64,000 bases of DNA, from contig NZ_MRBS01000005.1 in assembly GCF_001922585.1 (NCBI RefSeq), positions 108,115-172,114 of the forward strand, given 5' to 3'. A model generated the notes under the pieces. It saw only the letters and a list, made by a program, of their open reading frames with translations, was not told the DNA's origin and made no database searches. Shown one piece after another: positions 27,169-33,715 of this stretch (position 1 is its first letter; the number at the start of each line of letters is the position of its first letter). This stretch comes from Pantoea sp. 1.19 (lineage in GTDB: Bacteria; Pseudomonadota; Gammaproteobacteria; Enterobacterales; Enterobacteriaceae). The translations under genes and the position numbers were made by a program.

Positions 27169-27747
27169 ATGTTAGATCCCTCATTTTTCAGTTATGTCAC
27201 GGTGATGTCCATCACCCCCGGACCGAACAACCTGCTGTTAGCCAGCTCCGGCGTTAACTACGGTCTCCGGCGCACGCTGCCGATGATGCTGGGAATTGTG
27301 GTTGGCTGCGCTGTCCAGACGCTGCTTATCTGGCGCGTGCTTGATGAGCTGCTGCGCTGGATGGAGAGCCTGCGCCTGCCGCTGACGCTGGTTGGCGGTG
27401 GCTACCTGCTGTGGCTGGCGTGGAAGCTGTTTCGCGCCGGCGCACCCGCGGCGTGCGCGTCGGGCCGACCCATGACGCTGACCGGTGCGGCGCTGTTTCA
27501 GCTGGTCAATCCGAAGGCGTGGCTGATGTGTAGCAATGTGGCGCTGCTCTATGCCGCCCACGGCGTCTGGTCGGTGATCGTCGGGTTTTCGCTGGTAAAC
27601 TTTCCCTGCATCTTTATCTGGGCGCTGATGGGCGATCGGTTGGGGCGCCATCTGCAGGTAGCGTGGAAGCGGCGGGCATTTAACACGGTGATGGCGCTGA
27701 TGCTGGTGGCCACCACTCTGTGGATGATGCTGAGCGCGCTGGTCTGA
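27169..27747 (+). CDS. LysE/RhtB-family amino-acid exporter
   Basis: This 192-residue inner-membrane exporter has about six helices. The family start is clear: SYVTVMSITPGPNNLLLASSGVNYGLRRTLPMMLG. The central LVGGGYLLWLAWKLFRAG and FQLVNPKAWLM motifs follow. ATG at 27169 has AAGGAG seven bases upstream; the longer open frame upstream crosses the regulator promoter. It is divergent from the MocR regulator, a common pairing for amino-acid or metabolite efflux. The substrate is unknown; E. coli EamB/RhtB-type members export cysteine derivatives, homoserine or threonine. A strong bidirectional stem-loop follows and separates it from the convergent mqo. Confidence 0.88.
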   Translation: MLDPSFFSYVTVMSITPGPNNLLLASSGVNYGLRRTLPMMLGIVVGCAVQTLLIWRVLDELLRWMESLRLPLTLVGGGYLLWLAWKLFRAGAPAACASGRPMTLTGAALFQLVNPKAWLMCSNVALLYAAHGVWSVIVGFSLVNFPCIFIWALMGDRLGRHLQVAWKRRAFNTVMALMLVATTLWMMLSALV

Positions 27748-27758
27748 TGCTGCGGCAT

Positions 27759-27782
27759 AAAAAAGGGCCAGCAAGCTGGCCC
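27759..27782 (-). terminator. Intrinsic terminator of mqo (bidirectional stem)
   Basis: GGGCCAGC AA GCTGGCCC (27765-27782) is flanked at 27759-27764 by six As. Read on the minus strand this is an 8-bp GC stem followed by a T-run, a strong terminator for mqo. The stem could also end the convergent LysE-type transcript. Confidence 0.85.
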
Positions 27783-27800
27783 TGAGGGGATAAGGCAGGA

Positions 27801-29426
27801 TTACTGCGCGGCGCTCTGGGCGGCTGGCGTAGCCGCCGGCGCGCCGGCGTCGTCATTGGCGGCCTGCATCGGCTGGTAGTCCAGCTGCAGCACGCGGCTG
27901 GTTTCGGCCAGTTCGTGCTCGGTGGCGGCCACGTTACCGTTCAGCTTGGTGCCATAAGACGGAATAATGGTTTTCAGCTTGCTCTGCCATGCCGGCGTCT
28001 GCACCTGGTCTTTAAACACTTTTTCCATCAGGTGCAACATGATCGGGGCGGCGGTGGAGGCACCCGGTGAGGCGCCCAGCAGCGCGGACATGGTGCCATC
28101 TTCTGACGCTACAACCTCGGTACCCAGCTTCAGTACGCCGCCTTTTTCCGCGTCTTTCTCGATGATCTGCACGCGCTGGCCGGCGTGAATCAGGCGCCAG
28201 TCCTCTTTCTTCGCGTCCGGGAAGTACTCCTGCAGCGCGGCGAAGCGGTCGTCGTCAGACAGCATCACCTGGCTTATCAGGTATTTCACCAGGTCGAAGT
28301 TGTCCAGGCCCACGTGTACCATCGGCATCAGGTTGCTGGTGGTTATCGAGCCAAACATATCCCACAGCGAACCGTTTTTCAGGTACTTCGTGGAGAAGGT
28401 GGCGAACGGGCCAAATAGCAGAACCTGTTTGCCATCCAGTACGCGGGTATCCAGGTGCGGAACCGACATCGGCGGCGCGCCAACGGAGGCTTTACCGTAG
28501 ACTTTCGCCAGGTGACGTTTCACCACTTCCGGGTTTTCCGTCACGAGGAATTCGCCGCCCACCGGGAAGCCAGCATATTTTTTCGATTCCGGAATGCCCG
28601 TTTTCTGCAGCAGCGGCAGGGCCGCACCGCCGGCGCCGATAAAGACGTATTTCGCCTTAATCACGCTGTCACTGTCGTTTTTCAGATCGTGAACGGTGAC
28701 GCTCCAGCTGCCATCGTCATTGCGCGTCAGGTCGCGCACTTCATGGCCGGTTTGCAGGCTAAAGTTGTCGCGCTTTTGAAGCGCAGACACCAGCTGACGG
28801 GTGATTTCCCCGTAGTTTACGTCGGTACCGATGGTAATGTGGGTGGCCGCCACTTTCTGCTGCGGATCGCGCCCTTCCATGACCAGCGGTACCCACTTTT
28901 TAATCTGCTCGGGATCGTCACTGAATTCCATACCGCGGAACAGGGTGCTGGCCTGCAGGGCCGCGTAGCGTTTTTTCAGGAAGTTAACGTTCTCATCACC
29001 CCACACGAAGCTCATGTGCGGCACGCTGTTGATAAAGCTGTGCGGGTTGGTCAGCACGTTACGCTCGACCTGATGCGCCCAGAACTGGCGAGAGACCTGG
29101 AAGGCTTCGTTGATTTCGACCGCTTTTTTGATGGTGACGGTACCGTCTTCTTTTTCCGGCGTGTAGTTCATTTCCATCAGCGCGGAGTGGCCGGTGCCGG
29201 CGTTGTTCCAGCCGTTAGAACTCTCTTCTGCTACGGCATCAAGACGCTCGACCATGCCGATACGCCAGTCAGGCTCCAGCTCTTGCAGGTAGGTGCCGAG
29301 CGTGGCACTCATGATACCGCCGCCAATTAGCAGGACATCGACGTTTTTTTCCTGTTCGGCCATGGCCTGTTTGCTGAAGCCGACGGCATTCATACAGAGG
29401 GCCAATAGAACTGCGATCTTGCGCAT
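27801..29426 (-). CDS. mqo: Malate:quinone oxidoreductase
   Basis: This 541-residue FAD-dependent, membrane-associated enzyme oxidises L-malate to oxaloacetate and passes electrons to quinone, as an alternative to malate dehydrogenase. The FAD fold begins [19 protein letters not shown] (about residues 29-47). Other hallmarks are [76 protein letters not shown] and [10 protein letters not shown] hydrophobic N-terminal stretch resembles that of E. coli Mqo. The C-terminus is an Ala-rich extension ([14 protein letters not shown]). It is a single-gene unit ended by a strong terminator. Confidence 0.95.
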   Translation of the reverse strand: MRKIAVLLALCMNAVGFSKQAMAEQEKNVDVLLIGGGIMSATLGTYLQELEPDWRIGMVERLDAVAEESSNGWNNAGTGHSALMEMNYTPEKEDGTVTIKKAVEINEAFQVSRQFWAHQVERNVLTNPHSFINSVPHMSFVWGDENVNFLKKRYAALQASTLFRGMEFSDDPEQIKKWVPLVMEGRDPQQKVAATHITIGTDVNYGEITRQLVSALQKRDNFSLQTGHEVRDLTRNDDGSWSVTVHDLKNDSDSVIKAKYVFIGAGGAALPLLQKTGIPESKKYAGFPVGGEFLVTENPEVVKRHLAKVYGKASVGAPPMSVPHLDTRVLDGKQVLLFGPFATFSTKYLKNGSLWDMFGSITTSNLMPMVHVGLDNFDLVKYLISQVMLSDDDRFAALQEYFPDAKKEDWRLIHAGQRVQIIEKDAEKGGVLKLGTEVVASEDGTMSALLGASPGASTAAPIMLHLMEKVFKDQVQTPAWQSKLKTIIPSYGTKLNGNVAATEHELAETSRVLQLDYQPMQAANDDAGAPAATPAAQSAAQ

Positions 29427-29697
29427 GTGGCGATTTCTCCAGTGTTTTCATGCAACATGGTTTGCAGGTGAAGCAGGTACGCCTCTGACGGGCCATTCTC
29501 TGCTTCAATACAAGCGATACGGGTACTCACAACAACACCCACGGCGGACGCGGGTTAACTGCATGTTATACATGCGGCGGGGAATATAACATTTCGATAA
29601 TAGAAATAAAAAAATGTTGAGCTTTTGTAACTTTTTTAAGTGTTTTTTTCTCACTTGCCGGTCCGTACCGGCTATCCGATGTCACAATCACCCGGTT

Positions 29698-29732
29698 TGT
29701 TTAGCTTTGGTGTAGGCCCTGAGCACTATGCT
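29698..29732 (+). promoter_or_regulatory. Probable PhoP box and -10 of the mgtC promoter
   Basis: TGTTTA (29698-29703), five bases, then GGTGTA (29709-29714) match the PhoP direct repeat (G/T)GTTTA-N5-(G/T)GTTTA with one mismatch. Exactly 12 bases downstream lies TATGCT (29727-29732), a good -10, which is the geometry of PhoP-activated promoters that lack a -35. Transcription would begin near 29739. mgtC is a classic PhoP target in Salmonella. Confidence 0.65.
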
Positions 29733-29738
29733 GGCGGC

Positions 29739-30036
29739 AGATTTTCTTCAGGAGCATCCCCTTGGACAGTTATCGACCCCGTAAAAACGTCTGAGGCAGG
29801 CCAGTCTGATATTGCCTGCCATACCGGCTGGGCAATGTCGTCATCGCAGTACCGATACGCATTCCCGATACAGATCACATCCCCTCATGCAGGAGCGGGC
29901 TATGCGTCACTGTTTTCTCTTTCACAGCTTGTTCCCTCCGGGCGGCGCGCCGCGTTAATCGTGGATTGTGTCCCGGCGTGCCTGTGCACGCCCGTTATTG
30001 CTCAGGCGCTGCGGCGCCGCAACGGAGGGCCTGAAT
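29739..30036 (+). promoter_or_regulatory. Long mgtC 5' leader (candidate Mg2+/translation-sensing leader)
   Basis: About 298 nt lie between the predicted start of transcription and the mgtC ATG. The leader holds a GGCAGGC/GCCTGCC stem (about 29790-29820), an 18-codon ORF at 29902-29958, a GGCGTGC CTGT GCACGCC hairpin after it, and a GC-rich GCGGCGCCGC palindrome just before the mgtC ribosome site. Salmonella mgtC has a comparable leader with the short ORFs mgtM and mgtP controlling attenuation. Equivalence here is inferred from layout; the sequence is not obviously homologous. The rest of the mqo-mgtC gap (29427-29697) shows no gene and should contain the mqo promoter. Confidence 0.5.
29902..29958 (+). 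CDS. Putative 18-residue leader peptide upstream of mgtC
   Basis: ATG at 29902 has AGGAG six bases upstream and encodes MRHCFLFHSLFPPGGAPR before TAA. It lies wholly inside the predicted mgtC leader, 78 bases before the mgtC ATG. Three of 18 codons are proline, including a PP pair near the end. This recalls the proline-containing leader peptides MgtL and MgtP, whose slow translation under low Mg2+ or low charged tRNA-Pro switches downstream hairpins. No sequence homology is claimed. The good ribosome site is the main support that it is translated. Confidence 0.45.
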   Translation: MRHCFLFHSLFPPGGAPR

Positions 30037-30726
30037 ATGGCTTGGACTCCCTTTATCGCGCATCTGGCGCTGGCGCTGCTGCTCGGCGCCCTGATTGGTG
30101 CTGAACGTCAGTGGCGTCAGCGTATTGCCGGATTACGTACGAATGCGCTGGTCGCTACCGGCGCGGCGATGTTTATTCTCAGCTCGGTCAGCACCTCACC
30201 GGACAGCCCGGGCCGCATTGCGGCGCAGGTGGTGTCGGGGATCGGTTTCCTTGGTGCGGGGGTGATCATGCGTCAGGGCATGACCATCAGCGGTTTGAAT
30301 ACCGCCGCCACGCTGTGGTGCTCGGCCGCCGTTGGCGTGCTTTGCGGACTGGGGCAGTTTGCCAATGCGCTGGTAGCAACGCTGGTACTGCTGTGTGCCA
30401 ACGTGCTGCTGCGTGAGGCCGCCGCGCGCATTAGCCTGCAGCCAAAAGCACCGGACTGCGAAGCCGAACAGCGTTATCGCCTGCAGATTGTCTGCGGTGG
30501 CCAGGATGAAATACTGGTGCGTACGCTGATTTTACAGGCAATCAACGGCGCACCGCTGCGGCTGCAGGGGTTGAACAGCGCCGACACCGCCGATCCCTGC
30601 CGGATGGAAGTCAGCGCTGACATTCTTGCGTTACCGGCGGCGCAGCGAGAGATAGAGCACATTGTTTGCCGCATCAGCCTGGAAAAAAGCGTCAGCGCGG
30701 TGAACTGGCGCGTGCTGTGTGAATAA
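30037..30726 (+). CDS. mgtC: MgtC virulence/low-Mg2+ adaptation membrane protein
   Basis: This 229-residue inner-membrane protein of the MgtC/SapB family has a four- to five-helix N-domain and a cytoplasmic ACT-like C-domain. It resembles Salmonella MgtC closely (LLLGALIGAERQWRQRIAGLRTNALVATGAA, SPDSPGRIAAQVVSGIGFLGAG, LNTAATLWCSAAVGVLCGLGQF). Salmonella MgtC inhibits the F1Fo ATP synthase and supports growth at low Mg2+. ATG at 30037 has GGAGG eight bases upstream; an in-frame GTG at 29968 would run through the leader hairpins. There is no mgtB Mg2+ ATPase beside it, unlike in Salmonella. A tiny membrane-peptide gene follows, with its ribosome site overlapping this stop codon. Confidence 0.92.
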   Translation: MAWTPFIAHLALALLLGALIGAERQWRQRIAGLRTNALVATGAAMFILSSVSTSPDSPGRIAAQVVSGIGFLGAGVIMRQGMTISGLNTAATLWCSAAVGVLCGLGQFANALVATLVLLCANVLLREAAARISLQPKAPDCEAEQRYRLQIVCGGQDEILVRTLILQAINGAPLRLQGLNSADTADPCRMEVSADILALPAAQREIEHIVCRISLEKSVSAVNWRVLCE

Positions 30727-30736
30727 GGAGCAAGGG

Positions 30737-30835
30737 ATGAAAAAGATCGATATCTACGGCGTGATCATTCTGTTTTTCATTGGCGTGGTGATCCTCAGTA
30801 ATGGCCTGCTGATGATTCTGGCAGACCACCCCTGA
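30737..30835 (+). CDS. 32-residue single-helix membrane peptide (MgtR-like role possible)
   Basis: ATG at 30737 has AAGGAG (30725-30730) six bases upstream, overlapping the mgtC TAA, so translation is probably coupled to mgtC. The product starts MKKIDIYGV, runs through one hydrophobic helix (IILFFIGVVILSNGLLMIL) and ends ADHP. Size, single helix and tight link to mgtC recall Salmonella MgtR, a 30-residue peptide that promotes MgtC degradation by FtsH. I see no clear sequence identity with MgtR, which in Salmonella lies after mgtB. Alternatives are another small membrane regulator or a stress peptide. This gene is easy to miss because of its size. Confidence 0.65.
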   Translation: MKKIDIYGVIILFFIGVVILSNGLLMILADHP

Positions 30836-30847
30836 GCGGTGCTGGCG

Positions 30848-31093
30848 CTACTGAATGCGGAAGTAGCGGCGCCAGATAAAGCGAATCAGCGTGTACTCCA
30901 GCGCGCCCAGCAGCAGAAACCACAGGCAGAATACCAGCGTGTACATTTGGCTGAGGTCGCTGAAGTGAAACAGGTCCATCAGCCGGCGGGTCAGGGTCAG
31001 GCTAAACTGGGGCGCGGGCAGCAGCAGCGCCGATAAAAACCCCAGCATCAGCGTCCACATCGGGAACAGCAGGGTGTCGAAATGACTCTTCAT
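30848..31093 (-). CDS. 81-residue two-helix membrane protein, unknown family
   Basis: Not recognised. The product starts MKSHFDTLLFPMWTLMLGFL and has two hydrophobic segments (about residues 9-26 and 50-68: YTLVFCLWFLLLGALEYTLI), ending in a basic tail RFIWRRYFRIQ. AGGAAG lies nine bases before the ATG. It is convergent with the mgtC small-peptide gene (12 bases apart) and follows the LysR gene on the same strand by 18 bases, so it may be co-transcribed with that regulator. Composition is that of a real membrane protein rather than a shadow frame: nothing better lies on the other strand. Confidence 0.6.
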   Translation of the reverse strand: MKSHFDTLLFPMWTLMLGFLSALLLPAPQFSLTLTRRLMDLFHFSDLSQMYTLVFCLWFLLLGALEYTLIRFIWRRYFRIQ

Positions 31094-31111
31094 GGTGATC
31101 GCTTCCTCTTG

Positions 31112-32041
31112 TCAGCCGGCATTGTCCGGGAAATGCGCCGCGGCGGCAAGGGAGGGCGCCAGCCGGGGCGGGGCGTGCGCACCTAAAAAGTCGACAAAGC
31201 TGCGGCGTTTAGCGCTGGCGTGGTGATCCTGATGCCACAGCAGATGAATTGGCCGGGCGGCGGGCAGCGCGTGATCGAGCAGGCGTACCAGTCGCCCGGC
31301 GGCAATGTCCTCTGCCAGCAGGACCAGCGGCTGCAAGATCAGTCCCGCTCCGGCCAGCGCCGCCTGGCGCAGTGCCTGACCGTCGTTACAGTCGAAAGTG
31401 GTGGTGTCGGGCCACAGCGGTATTTCTCCCAGGCGCCAGGCATTGCGTTTGTTCCACAGCAGATTGCCCAGGCAGCGGTGGCCGGGCAGATCGCCGGGCT
31501 GCCGCGGCGTGCCGTGCTGTGCCAGGTAGTGCGGCGTGGCGCAAATCACCATCTGATACTCACCGAGATAGCATGCCACCAGTGGGCTGTCTATCGGCAG
31601 ATCGCCGATGCGGATCGCCAGATCAAACCCCTCGGCAATCAGATCAACGTAGCGATCGCTCAGGGTCAGTTCAATACGCACATCGGGCCAACTCTGCTGA
31701 TACTGGGCGGCCAGCGAGGCAATCAGCGTACTGCCCAGGGTGGTGGGGGCCGACAGGCGCAGGCAGCCAGAGGGGAAGCGCTTCAGTGCGTCTACGCGTC
31801 CGCGCGCCCATTGCAGGCGTGACAGGATGTGTTTGGCTTCCGTATACCAAAGCTGACCGGCTTCGGTCAGGTGCTGGCGACGGGTATTACGCTCCAGCAG
31901 GCGCACGCCCAGCTCGCGCTCCATCTGTCGCACGTGTTTGCCGACCATCACCGCGGTCATCTCCAGCTGTCTGGCAGCGGCGCTAAAGCTGCCGCCTTCT
32001 ACGGCAGCAACAAACGCTGCCAGCGCCCGCAAATTATCCAT
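31112..32041 (-). CDS. LysR-family transcriptional regulator
   Basis: This 309-residue regulator has residues 1-60 as the LysR winged helix (MDNLRALAAFVAAVEGGSFSAAARQLEMTAVMVGKHVRQMERELGVRLLERN), followed by a linker helix and a periplasmic-binding-protein-like effector domain (LRLSAPTTLGSTLIASLAAQYQQSWPDVRIELTL, GLILQPLVLLAEDIAAGRLVRLL). It is divergent from a short SDR gene with about 100 bases between them, the usual arrangement of a LysR activator or repressor with its target. No consensus T-N11-A site was singled out. The C-terminal tail after the effector domain (PPRLAPSLAAAAHFPDNAG) is extra and Ala/Pro rich. Confidence 0.9.
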   Translation of the reverse strand: MDNLRALAAFVAAVEGGSFSAAARQLEMTAVMVGKHVRQMERELGVRLLERNTRRQHLTEAGQLWYTEAKHILSRLQWARGRVDALKRFPSGCLRLSAPTTLGSTLIASLAAQYQQSWPDVRIELTLSDRYVDLIAEGFDLAIRIGDLPIDSPLVACYLGEYQMVICATPHYLAQHGTPRQPGDLPGHRCLGNLLWNKRNAWRLGEIPLWPDTTTFDCNDGQALRQAALAGAGLILQPLVLLAEDIAAGRLVRLLDHALPAARPIHLLWHQDHHASAKRRSFVDFLGAHAPPRLAPSLAAAAHFPDNAG

Positions 32042-32140
32042 GATTGCAAACTCCAGGTTTCAGGTGATGGAAATTATGGCCGGTTTTTCACCGGATTGCG
32101 TTAGCGGATGATGGTGATTCCGTTCACTGAGGAGAACCGT

Positions 32141-32737
32141 ATGAAAATTTTAGTGGTGGGTGCCGCCGGCACCGTGGGGCAGGGCGTCGTTACTGAACTG
32201 GCGCGCGATCATGACATCATCAGCGCAGGGCGTACGTCGGGAGATTTACAGGTTGATTTAACCCGCGATGAGAGTGTGGAGGCGCTGTTTCGCGCCGTCG
32301 GCGCGGTGGACGCGGTGATTGCCGCGACCGGCAACGTCCACTTTGGCGATCTGCGGGCGATGACGCCGGCGCAGTTCACGCTGGGGCTGAATGATAAGCT
32401 GATGGGACAGGTTCGCCTGGTCCTGATCGGCCAGCATTATGTTAACGCCGGCGGCTCCTTTACGTTAACCAGCGGCATTCTCGCTCAGCAACCCATTGCT
32501 CAGGGCGTGAGTGCAATGGCGGTCAATCGCGCGCTGGAGGGCTTTGTCGAAGCGGCAGCGAACGAGCTTCCGCGTCAGCGGATTAACGCCGTCAGTCCAA
32601 CGGTGCTGACCGAAGCGCTGGAGCATTATGGTCCGTACTTCCCCGGCTTTGAGAGCGCGGCGGCCAGTCGGGTGGCGCTGGCCTATCGCCGGAGCGTGCA
32701 GGGCATCCAGAGCGGGCAGGTGTATCGGGTATGGTAA
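32141..32737 (+). CDS. Short SDR-like protein lacking the Tyr-Lys catalytic pair
   Basis: This 198-residue Rossmann protein carries the nucleotide-binding start MKILVVGAAGTVGQGV, then VDLTRDESVEALF, and VDAVIAATGNVHFGD in the place of the SDR NNAG strand. The Ser is kept in FTLTSGILAQQP. At the usual YxxxK the sequence reads GVSAMAVNRALEGF, so the catalytic Tyr and Lys are missing. This is a known compact SDR subgroup of about 200 residues, often paired with a LysR gene. It may be a pseudo-dehydrogenase, sensor or unusual reductase. ATG at 32141 has GAGGAG upstream; an earlier ATG at 32108 lacks one. A strong terminator follows. Confidence 0.82.
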   Translation: MKILVVGAAGTVGQGVVTELARDHDIISAGRTSGDLQVDLTRDESVEALFRAVGAVDAVIAATGNVHFGDLRAMTPAQFTLGLNDKLMGQVRLVLIGQHYVNAGGSFTLTSGILAQQPIAQGVSAMAVNRALEGFVEAAANELPRQRINAVSPTVLTEALEHYGPYFPGFESAAASRVALAYRRSVQGIQSGQVYRVW

Positions 32738-32741
32738 CGCA

Positions 32742-32766
32742 GCGCGGCATCAGGCCGCGCGTTTTT
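32742..32766 (+). terminator. Intrinsic terminator after the SDR gene
   Basis: GCGCGGC ATCAG GCCGCGC followed by GTTTTT: a perfect 7-bp GC stem and T-run four bases after the stop codon. Confidence 0.88.
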
Positions 32767-32789
32767 GCAGCGCTTTTAGCTGAGGGTAA

Positions 32790-32813
32790 TAATTATAGCC
32801 TTGGCTATAATTA
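32790..32813 (+). promoter_or_regulatory. MntR box upstream of mntP
   Basis: A perfect 11-bp inverted repeat (TAATTATAGCC / GGCTATAATTA, centre TT) contains ATAGC-N4-GCTAT, the core of the enterobacterial MntR box seen at mntH and mntP. It lies about 130 bases before the mntP ATG. In E. coli, Mn-bound MntR activates mntP; the same control is inferred here. Confidence 0.8.
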
Positions 32814-32943
32814 ACTGCATGATTTTAAACTCTTTTTTATTTCTCTTTTTTATGCCAGGATACGCTCCCTTAACGCATTTGGCCCCGTTCAGCTTTCCTT
32901 TCTGCGCATTTCAGAGGAAAAGGGGGAGATATCAGGCACATGT

Positions 32944-33519
32944 ATGACCTTCTACGCGACCTTAATTCTGGCTTTTGGCATGTCGATGGACGCTTTCGCC
33001 GCGGCGATCGGTAAAGGCGCGGCGCTGCACCGGCCATCGGTGAAAGAAGCGCTGCGCACCGGCATCATTTTCGGCTGCATTGAAGCGATCACCCCGCTGA
33101 TCGGCTGGGGCATTGGCCTCGCGGCCAGCCAGTTTGTTATGCAGTGGGATCACTGGGTGGCGTTTACGCTGCTGTTCGTGCTTGGCGTGCGCATGATCGT
33201 CGAAGGTTTCCGCAAAGACGACAGTGAGCCGGCAGAGGCGCCGCGCCGTCACGGATTCTGGCTGCTGGCCACGACTGCGGTTGCGACCAGCCTGGATGCG
33301 ATGGCCGTCGGCGTCGGGCTGGCGTTTTTGCAGGTCAATATTGTCACGACCGCGCTGACCATTGGCGCGGCCACTACCCTGATGGCCGCCGCCGGTATCC
33401 TGCTGGGCCGCTTTCTCGGCGCGGCGGTGGGCAAGTGGGCGGAAATTGTCGGCGGAGTAGTGCTGATTGGCATCGGCGGATCGATCCTGGTCGAACATCT
33501 TGGTCTGCTGGCCGGCTAA
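32944..33519 (+). CDS. mntP: Manganese exporter MntP
   Basis: This 191-residue inner-membrane Mn2+ efflux pump (YebN family) has six helices. Typical conserved segments are [20 protein letters not shown] in helix 1, with its Asp, and the repeated motif [24 protein letters not shown] in the second half. [10 protein letters not shown] and [19 protein letters not shown] ends match E. coli MntP. The ATG was chosen by alignment with the E. coli N-terminus; upstream purine-rich GGGGGAG is the ribosome site. An MntR box lies upstream, but the Mn-sensing yybP-ykoY riboswitch signature was not seen in the ~130-base leader. Confidence 0.94.
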   Translation: MTFYATLILAFGMSMDAFAAAIGKGAALHRPSVKEALRTGIIFGCIEAITPLIGWGIGLAASQFVMQWDHWVAFTLLFVLGVRMIVEGFRKDDSEPAEAPRRHGFWLLATTAVATSLDAMAVGVGLAFLQVNIVTTALTIGAATTLMAAAGILLGRFLGAAVGKWAEIVGGVVLIGIGGSILVEHLGLLAG

Positions 33520-33715
33520 GCACACCGGTGGCATCTGCCGCCGACGGCGTCCGGTCTCCACTGGCAGCGGGCCCGATCGCCGCGTTCGGCTGCCGTCTCC
33601 CTCGCCGTCCTGACGCGCGGCCGTTTTTTCGCTGCGCTGTATCACCCACAGCGGCCCCTACCCCTCCCGTCTGCCATGCACTATGCTGAGGCTTTTCCCC
33701 GCATCTGGATGGATA

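Noticed and set aside
29640..30104. 154-codon plus-strand frame across the mgtC leader
   Set aside because: No ribosome site, no family resemblance, and it overlaps the PhoP promoter and the mgtC start in another frame.
32814..32943. yybP-ykoY manganese riboswitch before mntP
   Set aside because: The leader lacks the conserved GGGGAGUAG-type and CCUACC-type blocks by eye; a covariance search would be decisive.
33374..33689. Short frames between mntP and the ABC exporter
   Set aside because: Arg/Pro-rich GC shadows without ribosome sites or motifs.
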